In this document: piece by piece, positions 5,379 to 11,650 of the stretch
Position numbering within the stretch: position 1 is the first letter of the stretch
Layout of the letters: every line of letters begins with the position of its first letter
Assembly: GCA_017959645.1 (NCBI GenBank)
Contig: JAGDAE010000247.1
Span: 1-13,522, forward strand
DNA from: Kiritimatiellia bacterium
Lineage (GTDB): Bacteria > Verrucomicrobiota > Kiritimatiellia > RFP12 > UBA1067
Length of the DNA stretch: 13,522 bases
Direction of reading: 5' to 3'
Notes under the pieces: generated by a model
What the model was told of the DNA's origin: nothing
Seen by the model: only the letters and a program-made list of their open reading frames with translations
The model's database searches: none
Made by a program: the position numbers and the translations under genes

Positions 5379-8225
5379 TTATCTGATTATCAGCATGAAC
5401 GCGCCGTGGACGTCGCGATCGGTCCAGCCCCAGAACTCGATCTCGCCGAAATCGCCGCACGACGAGTTTACCGGATTGTAGACGAAAACATAGCGGTACG
5501 CGACAGACGGATTGCACTCGAGTTCGTACCATTTTGCCGTGGTTTCGACATTCTGCACATACGAAAGCGACAGTTGCACGGCATTGTCGTGCGCCCAATC
5601 CCCTCCATTTGCGACGCCGTACACCCTGCCGCCGGTCTGGCGGTCTTCGCCCGGCGGCAGCCCGTAGTCGTATCGCGGATAGATTCTAACCCTGGCGACA
5701 TGCTTTCTGGATCCTTCGCCGAAATCGACGCCGACGCGCGGGTTGCTGTCCATATCGCCGCCGAAATCGCCGTATGTATTGACATTGCCGTCGAACACGT
5801 ACCCGACGTCGTTGTAGACCCAGGTATTCGACGGATACCGCAGTATCGAAACCCCGTCGTCCATGGTTCCAGCCGCCTTGCGCTCGAGATGGCGGAGCCT
5901 GACGTACGCTATCGCATCGGTAATCGCGCTGCCGCCTGTCGCCTTGATTCTGTACTGGTATACGGTTCCTCCGAACTTGACGTCCTCGTCGATGTACGAC
6001 CCTGTGCCGGGAGCGAGCGATACGTAATTCTCCCACTCGCCGTCGCCGGTCTTTTTCTGCACCGTCGCGCCGGACGCGAACACCCCCGCCGCCGGCCACA
6101 AAAGCTGCGGATACGCCGTGACGTATTCGTCGTAGTTGGCGATCGAGAATCCCGGCTCCAGGCTCGTTACGGAACACACCTCCGAAACGGACGAAGATGA
6201 CGGATAGGTCGCCGCGACCCTGTAGGAGTACGTGTTTCCGTAGACGATATTCGCATCCGCGAAAGAATGGCTCGAATAGGCCGCCTCCGCGCTCGTCACC
6301 GTTTCGATCGTCGTCCATTCTCCGTCGCCGGTTTTGCGCTCTATCACGTAATTCAGCGGTTCGCCCGAGCAGACCCACGTAACCGTAGCCGCGCCGTCGG
6401 CGAAAGAAACCGCCGAACCGGTTATGAACCCGGCCTGGTCGTCGAGATCGGTCTGGGTATAGCCGTAGAACTCCGCCTCGCCGGCGTTGCCGCACCATCC
6501 GCCGCAATGCAATATGACCGCCCGGTATCCGGTGCTGGGGTCGCACTCGAGATTGCACCATGTGTAGACATTGACCGTCTCGGGCAGCGGGCCGCCGATC
6601 TTGACCGTCGAATTCCACGGCTCGGAAGACGCCTGCGAACCGTATGCGTTCAGACCGACCAGCCGCAGTTCCTGTCCGGCGCGCGGATACAGCCGCACGA
6701 AAGCGACATGCGCGTAGCTCTCCTGCCCGAAGTCGATTCCGATGAACGGGCTTCCCCAGTCGTAGAGATCGGCGTACGAGTAGATGTTGCCGTCGAAAAG
6801 CGGCGATCCGTTGCCGTCGCCGTAGGAGCACCGGTACGAGCAGCCGCTCACGAGATTGCCGTTGCCGTCGCGCTCGAGTCTGTGCACCCGGTAGTATTTC
6901 ACGATGCCCGAGAGTTTCGTCGCGTCGTCTCTGGGCGTTATGCGGTAGAGGTAGAGGACTCCGTACGAGCGGGCGGTGGTGTCGGTGTAGGAGTACGTTC
7001 CCGAAGCCTCCGTCGTAATCTTGCTCCAAGTAGCCCCGCTGTCGTCAGACCGGTATACGTCGGTTCCGTCCGGGAACGAATCGCAGGCCGTCCACGACAA
7101 AACCGCATAATAGTCGGACGAAAGATCGCTGTATCCGACCGCGAGATTCACCGGCTCCAGACACTCCATCGATGCGGCGTCGGAAACCTCCGAAACCCCG
7201 ACCGATTCGTATCTGGCCGTAACGCGGTATGAATACACGCCATAGTAGTCGACCGAGGTGTCGACAAATGCGCGATCGGCGTATTCGGCGTCCAGACCCG
7301 TAAACGTCGCAAACGTCGTCCACTCCCCGTCGCCCGTCTTGCGATCTACCACAAAAGAGTCCGGGCTCCCGGGGCATATCCAGGATACCGAAATCGCCTT
7401 GTTCGTAGCACATTCAACCGAGATGCTCTGTATCGGATCCGCCAGTCCCTCGACATCGCTCGCGTACCATCCGTAGAATTCGAGTTCAGAATAGTTGCCG
7501 TTCGTACTGTTGCCGTCGTTTCTGCGCAGATATGCCAAAGTATACGACTTGCTCGAATTGCAGACGATCGTCTTCCATTCGAGCGCGGCGTACCAGTCGC
7601 CGTAGTTGAGCGGATCGGAAATCGCCGTCGCGTTGACGCTCTCCCAGTCGACATTCGACGCGAACACGACCGACCGGTCTATGCGTCCGGCTCCGTATTC
7701 GTTGTTCGCGCGCGTGATGAGTCTGACGTATGCGATATGGCAGGCGCGGCCGAAGTTGAGACCTATTCGCGGGTTCGCCGGGTCTCCCACGTCGCAGCAC
7801 GTGCCGGTGTCGCCGTCGAAACACTTGTCGCCAGTGTTTGAGTATGTACCGCTCCAGTAGTCGGTGCCTTCCTTCAGAATCGTCACCCCCTCGAGAAGCG
7901 AAGCGTCGGCCTCGTTCTGGCCGAGACGGCGCGTGCGGGTATACGATACGACCTGGTCGCCCACCTTGTAATAGGTCGGAATGCCGTAGTAGCCGGTGTC
8001 GTCGATATATTCGGTGACGCCGGCGGAGACGGTGCCGATCTCGGTCCACGGTCCGGTTGCGGAATAGCCCCGATACACGGCGGTTTCGTCGCCGTCCCAG
8101 ACGAGAACCGCTCCGCCGGTGCCGTCGGTCGCCCGGCTCGCCGTGAGCGTCGTCGATGCGTCGCCGAAGGCGGCGAAGACCGTCAAAGCGGCGATTGTCG
8201 CCGCAAAAAGCGAATGTTTGACCAT
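5379..8225 (-). CDS. Secreted modular protein with fibronectin III-like and discoidin-like repeats
   Basis: A 948-residue exported protein that I do not recognise as a named family. Residues 1-22 are a signal peptide (MVKHSLFAATIAALTVFAAF, then GDA). Two module types follow. Fibronectin-III-like domains lie at about 24-100, 262-357, 358-447, 598-690 and 691-780, three of them with the strand KTGDGEW (296, 631 and 725). Discoidin (F5/8 type C)-like domains lie at about 101-256, 448-592 and 779-938, each with FDG near the front, then I/V-G-x-(D/N)-FG, H-(V/I)-A-x-VRL/I, and an ending E-(L/A/I)-EF-(Y/W)-G. The order is one Fn3-discoidin then two Fn3-Fn3-discoidin rounds. It ends right after the last module (FMLIIR) with no membrane anchor or sorting motif seen. 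Such modules usually bind carbohydrates or cell surfaces, but there is no catalytic domain, so the role is unknown. The start is the ATG at 8225 with AAGGAG four bases ahead, not an in-frame ATG 45 bases earlier. It has its own promoter and terminator. Confidence 0.85.
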   Translation of the reverse strand: MVKHSLFAATIAALTVFAAFGDASTTLTASRATDGTGGAVLVWDGDETAVYRGYSATGPWTEIGTVSAGVTEYIDDTGYYGIPTYYKVGDQVVSYTRTRRLGQNEADASLLEGVTILKEGTDYWSGTYSNTGDKCFDGDTGTCCDVGDPANPRIGLNFGRACHIAYVRLITRANNEYGAGRIDRSVVFASNVDWESVNATAISDPLNYGDWYAALEWKTIVCNSSKSYTLAYLRRNDGNSTNGNYSELEFYGWYASDVEGLADPIQSISVECATNKAISVSWICPGSPDSFVVDRKTGDGEWTTFATFTGLDAEYADRAFVDTSVDYYGVYSYRVTARYESVGVSEVSDAASMECLEPVNLAVGYSDLSSDYYAVLSWTACDSFPDGTDVYRSDDSGATWSKITTEASGTYSYTDTTARSYGVLYLYRITPRDDATKLSGIVKYYRVHRLERDGNGNLVSGCSYRCSYGDGNGSPLFDGNIYSYADLYDWGSPFIGIDFGQESYAHVAFVRLYPRAGQELRLVGLNAYGSQASSEPWNSTVKIGGPLPETVNVYTWCNLECDPSTGYRAVILHCGGWCGNAGEAEFYGYTQTDLDDQAGFITGSAVSFADGAATVTWVCSGEPLNYVIERKTGDGEWTTIETVTSAEAAYSSHSFADANIVYGNTYSYRVAATYPSSSSVSEVCSVTSLEPGFSIANYDEYVTAYPQLLWPAAGVFASGATVQKKTGDGEWENYVSLAPGTGSYIDEDVKFGGTVYQYRIKATGGSAITDAIAYVRLRHLERKAAGTMDDGVSILRYPSNTWVYNDVGYVFDGNVNTYGDFGGDMDSNPRVGVDFGEGSRKHVARVRIYPRYDYGLPPGEDRQTGGRVYGVANGGDWAHDNAVQLSLSYVQNVETTAKWYELECNPSVAYRYVFVYNPVNSSCGDFGEIEFWGWTDRDVHGAFMLIIR
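5412..8156 (-). repeat. Internal protein-module repeat units of the secreted protein
   Basis: The gene is made of three related segments. Unit 1 (about 7458-8156) encodes one Fn3-like and one discoidin-like module. Units 2 (about 6450-7442) and 3 (about 5412-6434) each encode Fn3-like, Fn3-like and discoidin-like modules. Matching stretches between units 2 and 3 include DRKTGDGEWTT/ERKTGDGEWTT and YSYRVTARY/YSYRVAATY followed by SVSEV-type text and LEP. The copies are well diverged, pointing to old internal duplication. Confidence 0.7.
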
Positions 8226-8229
8226 AATT

Positions 8230-8252
8230 CTCCTTGCCGCGCCTTGCGGCGC
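8230..8252 (-). promoter_or_regulatory. Leader hairpin and strong ribosome binding site of the secreted-protein gene
   Basis: On the minus strand a 5-bp GC stem GCGCC/GGCGC closes a GCAA (GNRA) tetraloop at 8239-8252, and the Shine-Dalgarno AAGGAG follows at 8230-8235, four bases before the ATG at 8225. The site decides the start: the upstream in-frame ATG at 8270 lies inside the -10 box. The hairpin leaves the Shine-Dalgarno free and could stabilise the mRNA leader (inference). Confidence 0.6.
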
Positions 8253-8269
8253 TTCCTTATTTTGAGGCA

Positions 8270-8299
8270 ATTATATCAAAAATCTTGCCGCCTGCGCAA
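8270..8299 (-). promoter_or_regulatory. Extended -10 promoter of the secreted-protein gene
   Basis: Consensus TATAAT at 8270-8275 (minus strand) with TGA just before it (extended -10), and TTGCGC at 8294-8299 as a partial -35 with an 18-base spacer. The predicted start near 8263 gives a leader of roughly 38 bases. The -10 region is identical over 11 bases to that of the argB promoter. The -35 falls within the hairpin of the preceding terminator. Confidence 0.7.
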
Positions 8300-8300
8300 G
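8278..8300 (-). terminator. Putative terminator after folP, overlapping the next promoter
   Basis: CTTGC and GCAAG (8284-8288 and 8296-8300) form a 5-bp stem with a 7-nt loop; an alternative stem CCGC/GCGG uses nearby bases (8288-8303). On the minus strand it is followed by A and five T residues (8278-8282). It lies about 30 bases after the folP stop. The stem is short, so efficiency is likely modest. Confidence 0.5.
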
Positions 8301-8329
8301 CGGAAACCGGCGAAAACCGGCCCCCCGCG

Positions 8330-9052
8330 TCATTCCGCCGGCGCGTCAAGACGGCGGCCGGCGAGAGCGTCGACGACCCTCAGCGCGCGGACGGTTTCGC
8401 CGACGTCGTGCACCCTGATCGCCGACACTCCGTTCATCGCGCACCAGATCGCTATCGCGAGATTGCCGCCGAGATCCTTGCCGGACGCCTTCACGCCGAG
8501 CATACGCTTGACGATGCGCTTGCGGCTGGCTCCGACAAGAACCCGCGCGCGTCCGGCAAGCTCTTTCACCGACGCGAGAAGCTCGAGATCCTCCTCGCGC
8601 GTGGTGCCGAATCCGATCATCGGGTCGAGATAGACCTTCGAAAGATCCGGCACGATATCCGCGCATTTCGCCGGCACCACCAGCTCGACATCCTTGCCGG
8701 ACGCGATCTCCAGCATTCGCGGAACCGGCTCGGCATATACGCAGTTTATCATCTTCGCTCCGAGAGCGATCGCGCGTTCGGCCGTCTCGGGATGGTAGGT
8801 GTCGACCGAGACCGGCACCGGAAGATCGCGAAGCCGCTTCAGCACCTCCCCGATGCGCCGCCATTCCTCCTCCCAGCCGACCGGAGTCGCGCCCGGACGC
8901 GTCGATTCGCCGCCGATGTCGACGATGTCCGCGCCTTCGGCAACCATGTTGCGCGCCCGGCGGACCGCCTCTTCGGCCGTGAAGTACTTGCCGCCGTCCG
9001 AGAACGAATCGGGCGTGACGTTCACTATCCCCATCACTTTGCATGCGCTCAT
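8330..9052 (-). CDS. folP: Dihydropteroate synthase, shortened form
   Basis: A 240-residue TIM-barrel enzyme joining p-aminobenzoate to the pterin pyrophosphate in folate synthesis. Diagnostic pieces in order: GIVNVTPDSFSDGG (8-21), DIGGESTRPGA (45-55), SVDT with D84, MINC with N103, LDPMIGFGTT with D143 (142-151), GASRKR with K178 (174-179) and RVHDV with R213 and H215. These match the pterin-pocket residues known from E. coli DHPS. The enzyme is 30-40 residues shorter than typical: only 40 residues separate N103 and D143, where E. coli DHPS has about 70, and the usual M-H-M-x-G segment and following helix are missing, as is the D of the IND motif (here INC). No stop or frame break is seen, so this looks like a compact variant rather than a pseudogene. 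Start ATG overlaps the rnhB stop by 4 bp, with GGAG eight bases ahead. No other folate gene is nearby. Confidence 0.88.
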   Translation of the reverse strand: MSACKVMGIVNVTPDSFSDGGKYFTAEEAVRRARNMVAEGADIVDIGGESTRPGATPVGWEEEWRRIGEVLKRLRDLPVPVSVDTYHPETAERAIALGAKMINCVYAEPVPRMLEIASGKDVELVVPAKCADIVPDLSKVYLDPMIGFGTTREEDLELLASVKELAGRARVLVGASRKRIVKRMLGVKASGKDLGGNLAIAIWCAMNGVSAIRVHDVGETVRALRVVDALAGRRLDAPAE

Positions 9053-9669
9053 AGATCGAACTCCATCTGTTTCAGCGGACCGAACCCCATCCGGTGCTCC
9101 GGGCACGGCCCCAGCCGGCGCAACGCCTCGAGATGGGCCTTGGTCGGGTAGCCCTTGTGCACGGCGAATCCGTACCCGGGGTACAATGCGTCGAGCCGCC
9201 TGCACTCCGCGTCCCTCGAAGTCTTCGCGAGAATCGACGCCGCGGCGATAAGCAGCGATTTGGCGTCTCCCTTGATCACGTTTCTGGAAGGATACGGCAG
9301 CGAAGCGACCGGCAGGCCGTCGACGAGAATCCCGGCCGGACCGATCGCCTCCGCCGCCCTGCGCATCGCAAGATGCGTGGCGTTGAGAATGTTCAGACGC
9401 GCGATCTCGCCGACGCTGGCGCTGGCCACCGCCCACCGGCATCCTTCCGTGGATTTGATCGTCAGCGCGAGCGCCTCGCGCTTCTTCTCCGAAAGCTTCT
9501 TCGAATCGTTTATTCCGCTCCATGCGCCGGACAGGAGCTCCTGCGCCAGCGCCAGCGGAAGCGACACCGCGGCGGCGTAGACGCCGCCGGCGAGCGGACC
9601 CCTCCCGGCTTCGTCGATACCCATCACGGGATCGCCGAGCATTCGCTCGTATTCGAGAGAGACCGCCAT
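9049..9669 (-). CDS. rnhB: Ribonuclease HII
   Basis: A 206-residue type 2 RNase H that nicks RNA in RNA-DNA hybrids and removes single ribonucleotides misincorporated in DNA. The four carboxylates are present: D19 and E20 in GIDEAGRGP, D117 in ILVDG and D135 in IKGDAKS. DSKKLS (55-60), SILAKTSRD (145-153) and HKGYPTKAH (171-179) are family motifs, and HRMGFGP (192-198) is the usual C-terminal element. Length is typical. The ATG at 9669 is five bases after the htpG stop and has no good Shine-Dalgarno; Met10 (9642) is a possible alternative start, since the DEAGRGP motif begins only at 19. Cotranscribed with htpG and folP by spacing. Confidence 0.95.
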   Translation of the reverse strand: MAVSLEYERMLGDPVMGIDEAGRGPLAGGVYAAAVSLPLALAQELLSGAWSGINDSKKLSEKKREALALTIKSTEGCRWAVASASVGEIARLNILNATHLAMRRAAEAIGPAGILVDGLPVASLPYPSRNVIKGDAKSLLIAAASILAKTSRDAECRRLDALYPGYGFAVHKGYPTKAHLEALRRLGPCPEHRMGFGPLKQMEFDL

Positions 9670-9674
9670 CTGCG

Positions 9675-11567
9675 CTACTTGAGCATGAGATCCGACAGCA
9701 GCTTGGTGAAGCGCGCGCCGTCCGCGACCGGCGAACCCTCCGCGATGAGCGCGGCGTCGTAGAGCATGGCGACCGCGTTTTCGAGCTCGGCGCCCTCCAT
9801 CGCCGAGACCTTCTTCACGAGCGGATGGGACGCGTTGATCTCGAGTATGCGCTTCTCGTCCGGCGCCTCCTGCCCCATCGCGCGCATCATCCGGACCATC
9901 GCCGGCGGCATCGAATACTCGCGCGCCACGAGACAGCACGGCGAATCGACGAGACGCGTCGAGACGCGAACGTCGCTTACGGACTTCTCGAGCTGCTTCT
10001 TCACCGCGTCGATGAAGCCCTTCAGCTCCTTCGCCGCCGCTTCGTTGCCCTCCTTCTCGGCCTTCTGCTCGTCTTCGCTGCCGAACTGCACGTCGCCCTT
10101 GGCGATGTCGACGAACTTCTTTCCGTCGAATTCGCGCAGCGATTCCGACAGATACTGGTCGACCGGGTCGCAGAATATGAGCACGTCGCACCCCTTCTTT
10201 CGCGCCGCCTCGATCTGCGGAGCCTTGCGCGCGTCGTCTTCGCGCTCGGCGAAGATGTAGTAGATGTCCTTCTGCCCGGCCGGCATGTCCTTGACGTAGT
10301 CTTCGAGGAAGATGCGCTTCCCGGCGTCTCCGCGCGCGGTCGGATATTTGAGCAGCGCCTTGATGCGGTCGGCGTTCTCCCAGTCGGTGTGCACCCCCTC
10401 CTTGACGACGGCGCCGAAGGCCGAGAAGAATCCGTCGTACTTCTTGGCGTCCTTCTTCTTCATCTCTTCGAGCGACGAGAGTATCTTCTTGGTCACCGCC
10501 GACTTGATCTTGGCGATTATCGCGTCGTCCTGGAGCATTTCGCGCGAGACGTTGAGCGGCAGGTCGGAGGAATCGACCACGCCCTTGACGAACCGGAGCC
10601 ATCCCGGCAGCAGCATCTCGATGTCGTCGCCGATGAAGACGTTGCGCACGTAGAGCGAAAGCCCGCGCTTCTGGTTGGGCATGAACAGCTCCATGGTCGC
10701 CTTCTTCGGCAGAAACAGCAGCGCCTTGAATTCGACCTGCCCTTCGCCGGAGAAGGTCACCGTCTCGAGCGGATCTTCCCAGTCGTGGGTGAGATGCTTG
10801 TAGAACTCGGCGTATTCGCCGTCCTTGACGTCCTTTTTCGCACGCTTCCAGAGCGCCACCATCGTGTTGAGCGGCTTCTGCTCGCTCTCTTCGCGGCGCT
10901 TGCGGTCCTCGTCCTTCTCGTCCTTCGGCACGGACAGATCCCTGAACGTCACCGGATAGGCGATGAAGTCCGAATACTTCCTGACCAGCTCTTCGACGCG
11001 GTAGCGCCGCAGATATTCGCTCTGGTCTTCGCGCAGGTGCAGCGTTATCGACGTTCCCGGGAAATCGCGTTCGCCGTCCGAGATCGTGTAGCCGCCCGAC
11101 ATGTCGCTTTCCCACTTCAGCGCCGCGCCCCCGCCGCGCTTCATCGTCTCGACCGTCACCTTGTCGGCGACCATGAACGCCGCGTAGAATCCGACGCCGA
11201 ACTGCCCGATCAGCTCGGGCAGCGATTCGCCGCCCTTCTCCTTGAGCATCTGCCTGAACGCCTTGGTGCCGGAGCTGGCGATCGTGCCGAGGTTCTTCTC
11301 CAGCTCCTCGGCGTCCATGCCGATTCCGTTGTCGGCGACCATCAGCGTCTTCGCGTCGCTGTCGGCGGTTATGCGTATGCTCCATTCCGGATTGTCCGCG
11401 ACCAGCGACTTGTCGGTCAGGGCGAGGAATTTGGCCCGGTCGATCGCGTCGGAGGCGTTGGAGATCAGCTCCCTCAGGAATATCTCCTTCTTCGAATAGA
11501 GGGAGTTCACGACGAGATCGAGCATTTCGGCGATCTCGGCCTTGAATTCGCACGTTTTCTTTTCCAT
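9675..11567 (-). CDS. htpG: Molecular chaperone HtpG (Hsp90 family)
   Basis: A 630-residue cytosolic Hsp90-type ATP-dependent chaperone dimer. The N-terminal GHKL ATPase domain (about 1-215) shows ELISNASDA with catalytic E33, DNGIGM (79-84), GTIASSGT (94-101) and GQFGVGFYAAFMVAD (121-135). The middle domain carries SLYVRNVFI (304-312) and LPLNVSREMLQ (337-347) with the catalytic-loop arginine R342. The C-terminal dimerisation domain has STRLVDSPCCLV (536-547) and LEINASHPLV (575-584). There is a short charged linker (215-232) as in bacterial HtpG, not the long eukaryotic one, and no C-terminal MEEVD. The start ATG at 11567 has a perfect AGGAGG (11577-11582) nine bases ahead. It is separated from pckG by 83 bases holding two hairpins, the second covering part of that Shine-Dalgarno. 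Confidence 0.97.
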   Translation of the reverse strand: MEKKTCEFKAEIAEMLDLVVNSLYSKKEIFLRELISNASDAIDRAKFLALTDKSLVADNPEWSIRITADSDAKTLMVADNGIGMDAEELEKNLGTIASSGTKAFRQMLKEKGGESLPELIGQFGVGFYAAFMVADKVTVETMKRGGGAALKWESDMSGGYTISDGERDFPGTSITLHLREDQSEYLRRYRVEELVRKYSDFIAYPVTFRDLSVPKDEKDEDRKRREESEQKPLNTMVALWKRAKKDVKDGEYAEFYKHLTHDWEDPLETVTFSGEGQVEFKALLFLPKKATMELFMPNQKRGLSLYVRNVFIGDDIEMLLPGWLRFVKGVVDSSDLPLNVSREMLQDDAIIAKIKSAVTKKILSSLEEMKKKDAKKYDGFFSAFGAVVKEGVHTDWENADRIKALLKYPTARGDAGKRIFLEDYVKDMPAGQKDIYYIFAEREDDARKAPQIEAARKKGCDVLIFCDPVDQYLSESLREFDGKKFVDIAKGDVQFGSEDEQKAEKEGNEAAAKELKGFIDAVKKQLEKSVSDVRVSTRLVDSPCCLVAREYSMPPAMVRMMRAMGQEAPDEKRILEINASHPLVKKVSAMEGAELENAVAMLYDAALIAEGSPVADGARFTKLLSDLMLK

Positions 11568-11576
11568 TTCTATTGT

Positions 11577-11622
11577 CCTCCTGCCGAAAGCGACAGGACG
11601 AAGCGCGTCGAAACGCGCTTCG
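11577..11622 (-). promoter_or_regulatory. Two abutting leader hairpins; second one covers the htpG ribosome binding site
   Basis: Hairpin I (11599-11622) is a perfect 9-bp stem (CGAAGCGCG with its complement) and a 6-nt loop. Hairpin II (11579-11598) follows with no gap: in RNA it forms 8 continuous pairs, one of them G-U, closed by a CUUU tetraloop. The Shine-Dalgarno AGGAGG of htpG is at 11577-11582, and its AGGA lies in the 3' arm of hairpin II. No T-run follows hairpin I, so it is not a classical terminator of pckG. A heat-opened or otherwise regulated leader is an inference. Confidence 0.55.
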
Positions 11623-11650
11623 CCCCGTTCCGTTTTCCGGCTCTTTCTTT

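Noticed and set aside
8226..8270. Earlier in-frame ATG (8270) for the secreted protein
   Set aside because: It lies in the -10 box, puts 15 charged residues ahead of the signal peptide, and lacks a Shine-Dalgarno, while the ATG at 8225 has AAGGAG.
8640..8750. Frameshift or deletion error in folP explaining the short middle
   Set aside because: The reading frame is continuous with conserved residues on both sides in register, and no leftover motif is seen in other frames; a precise in-frame difference fits better.
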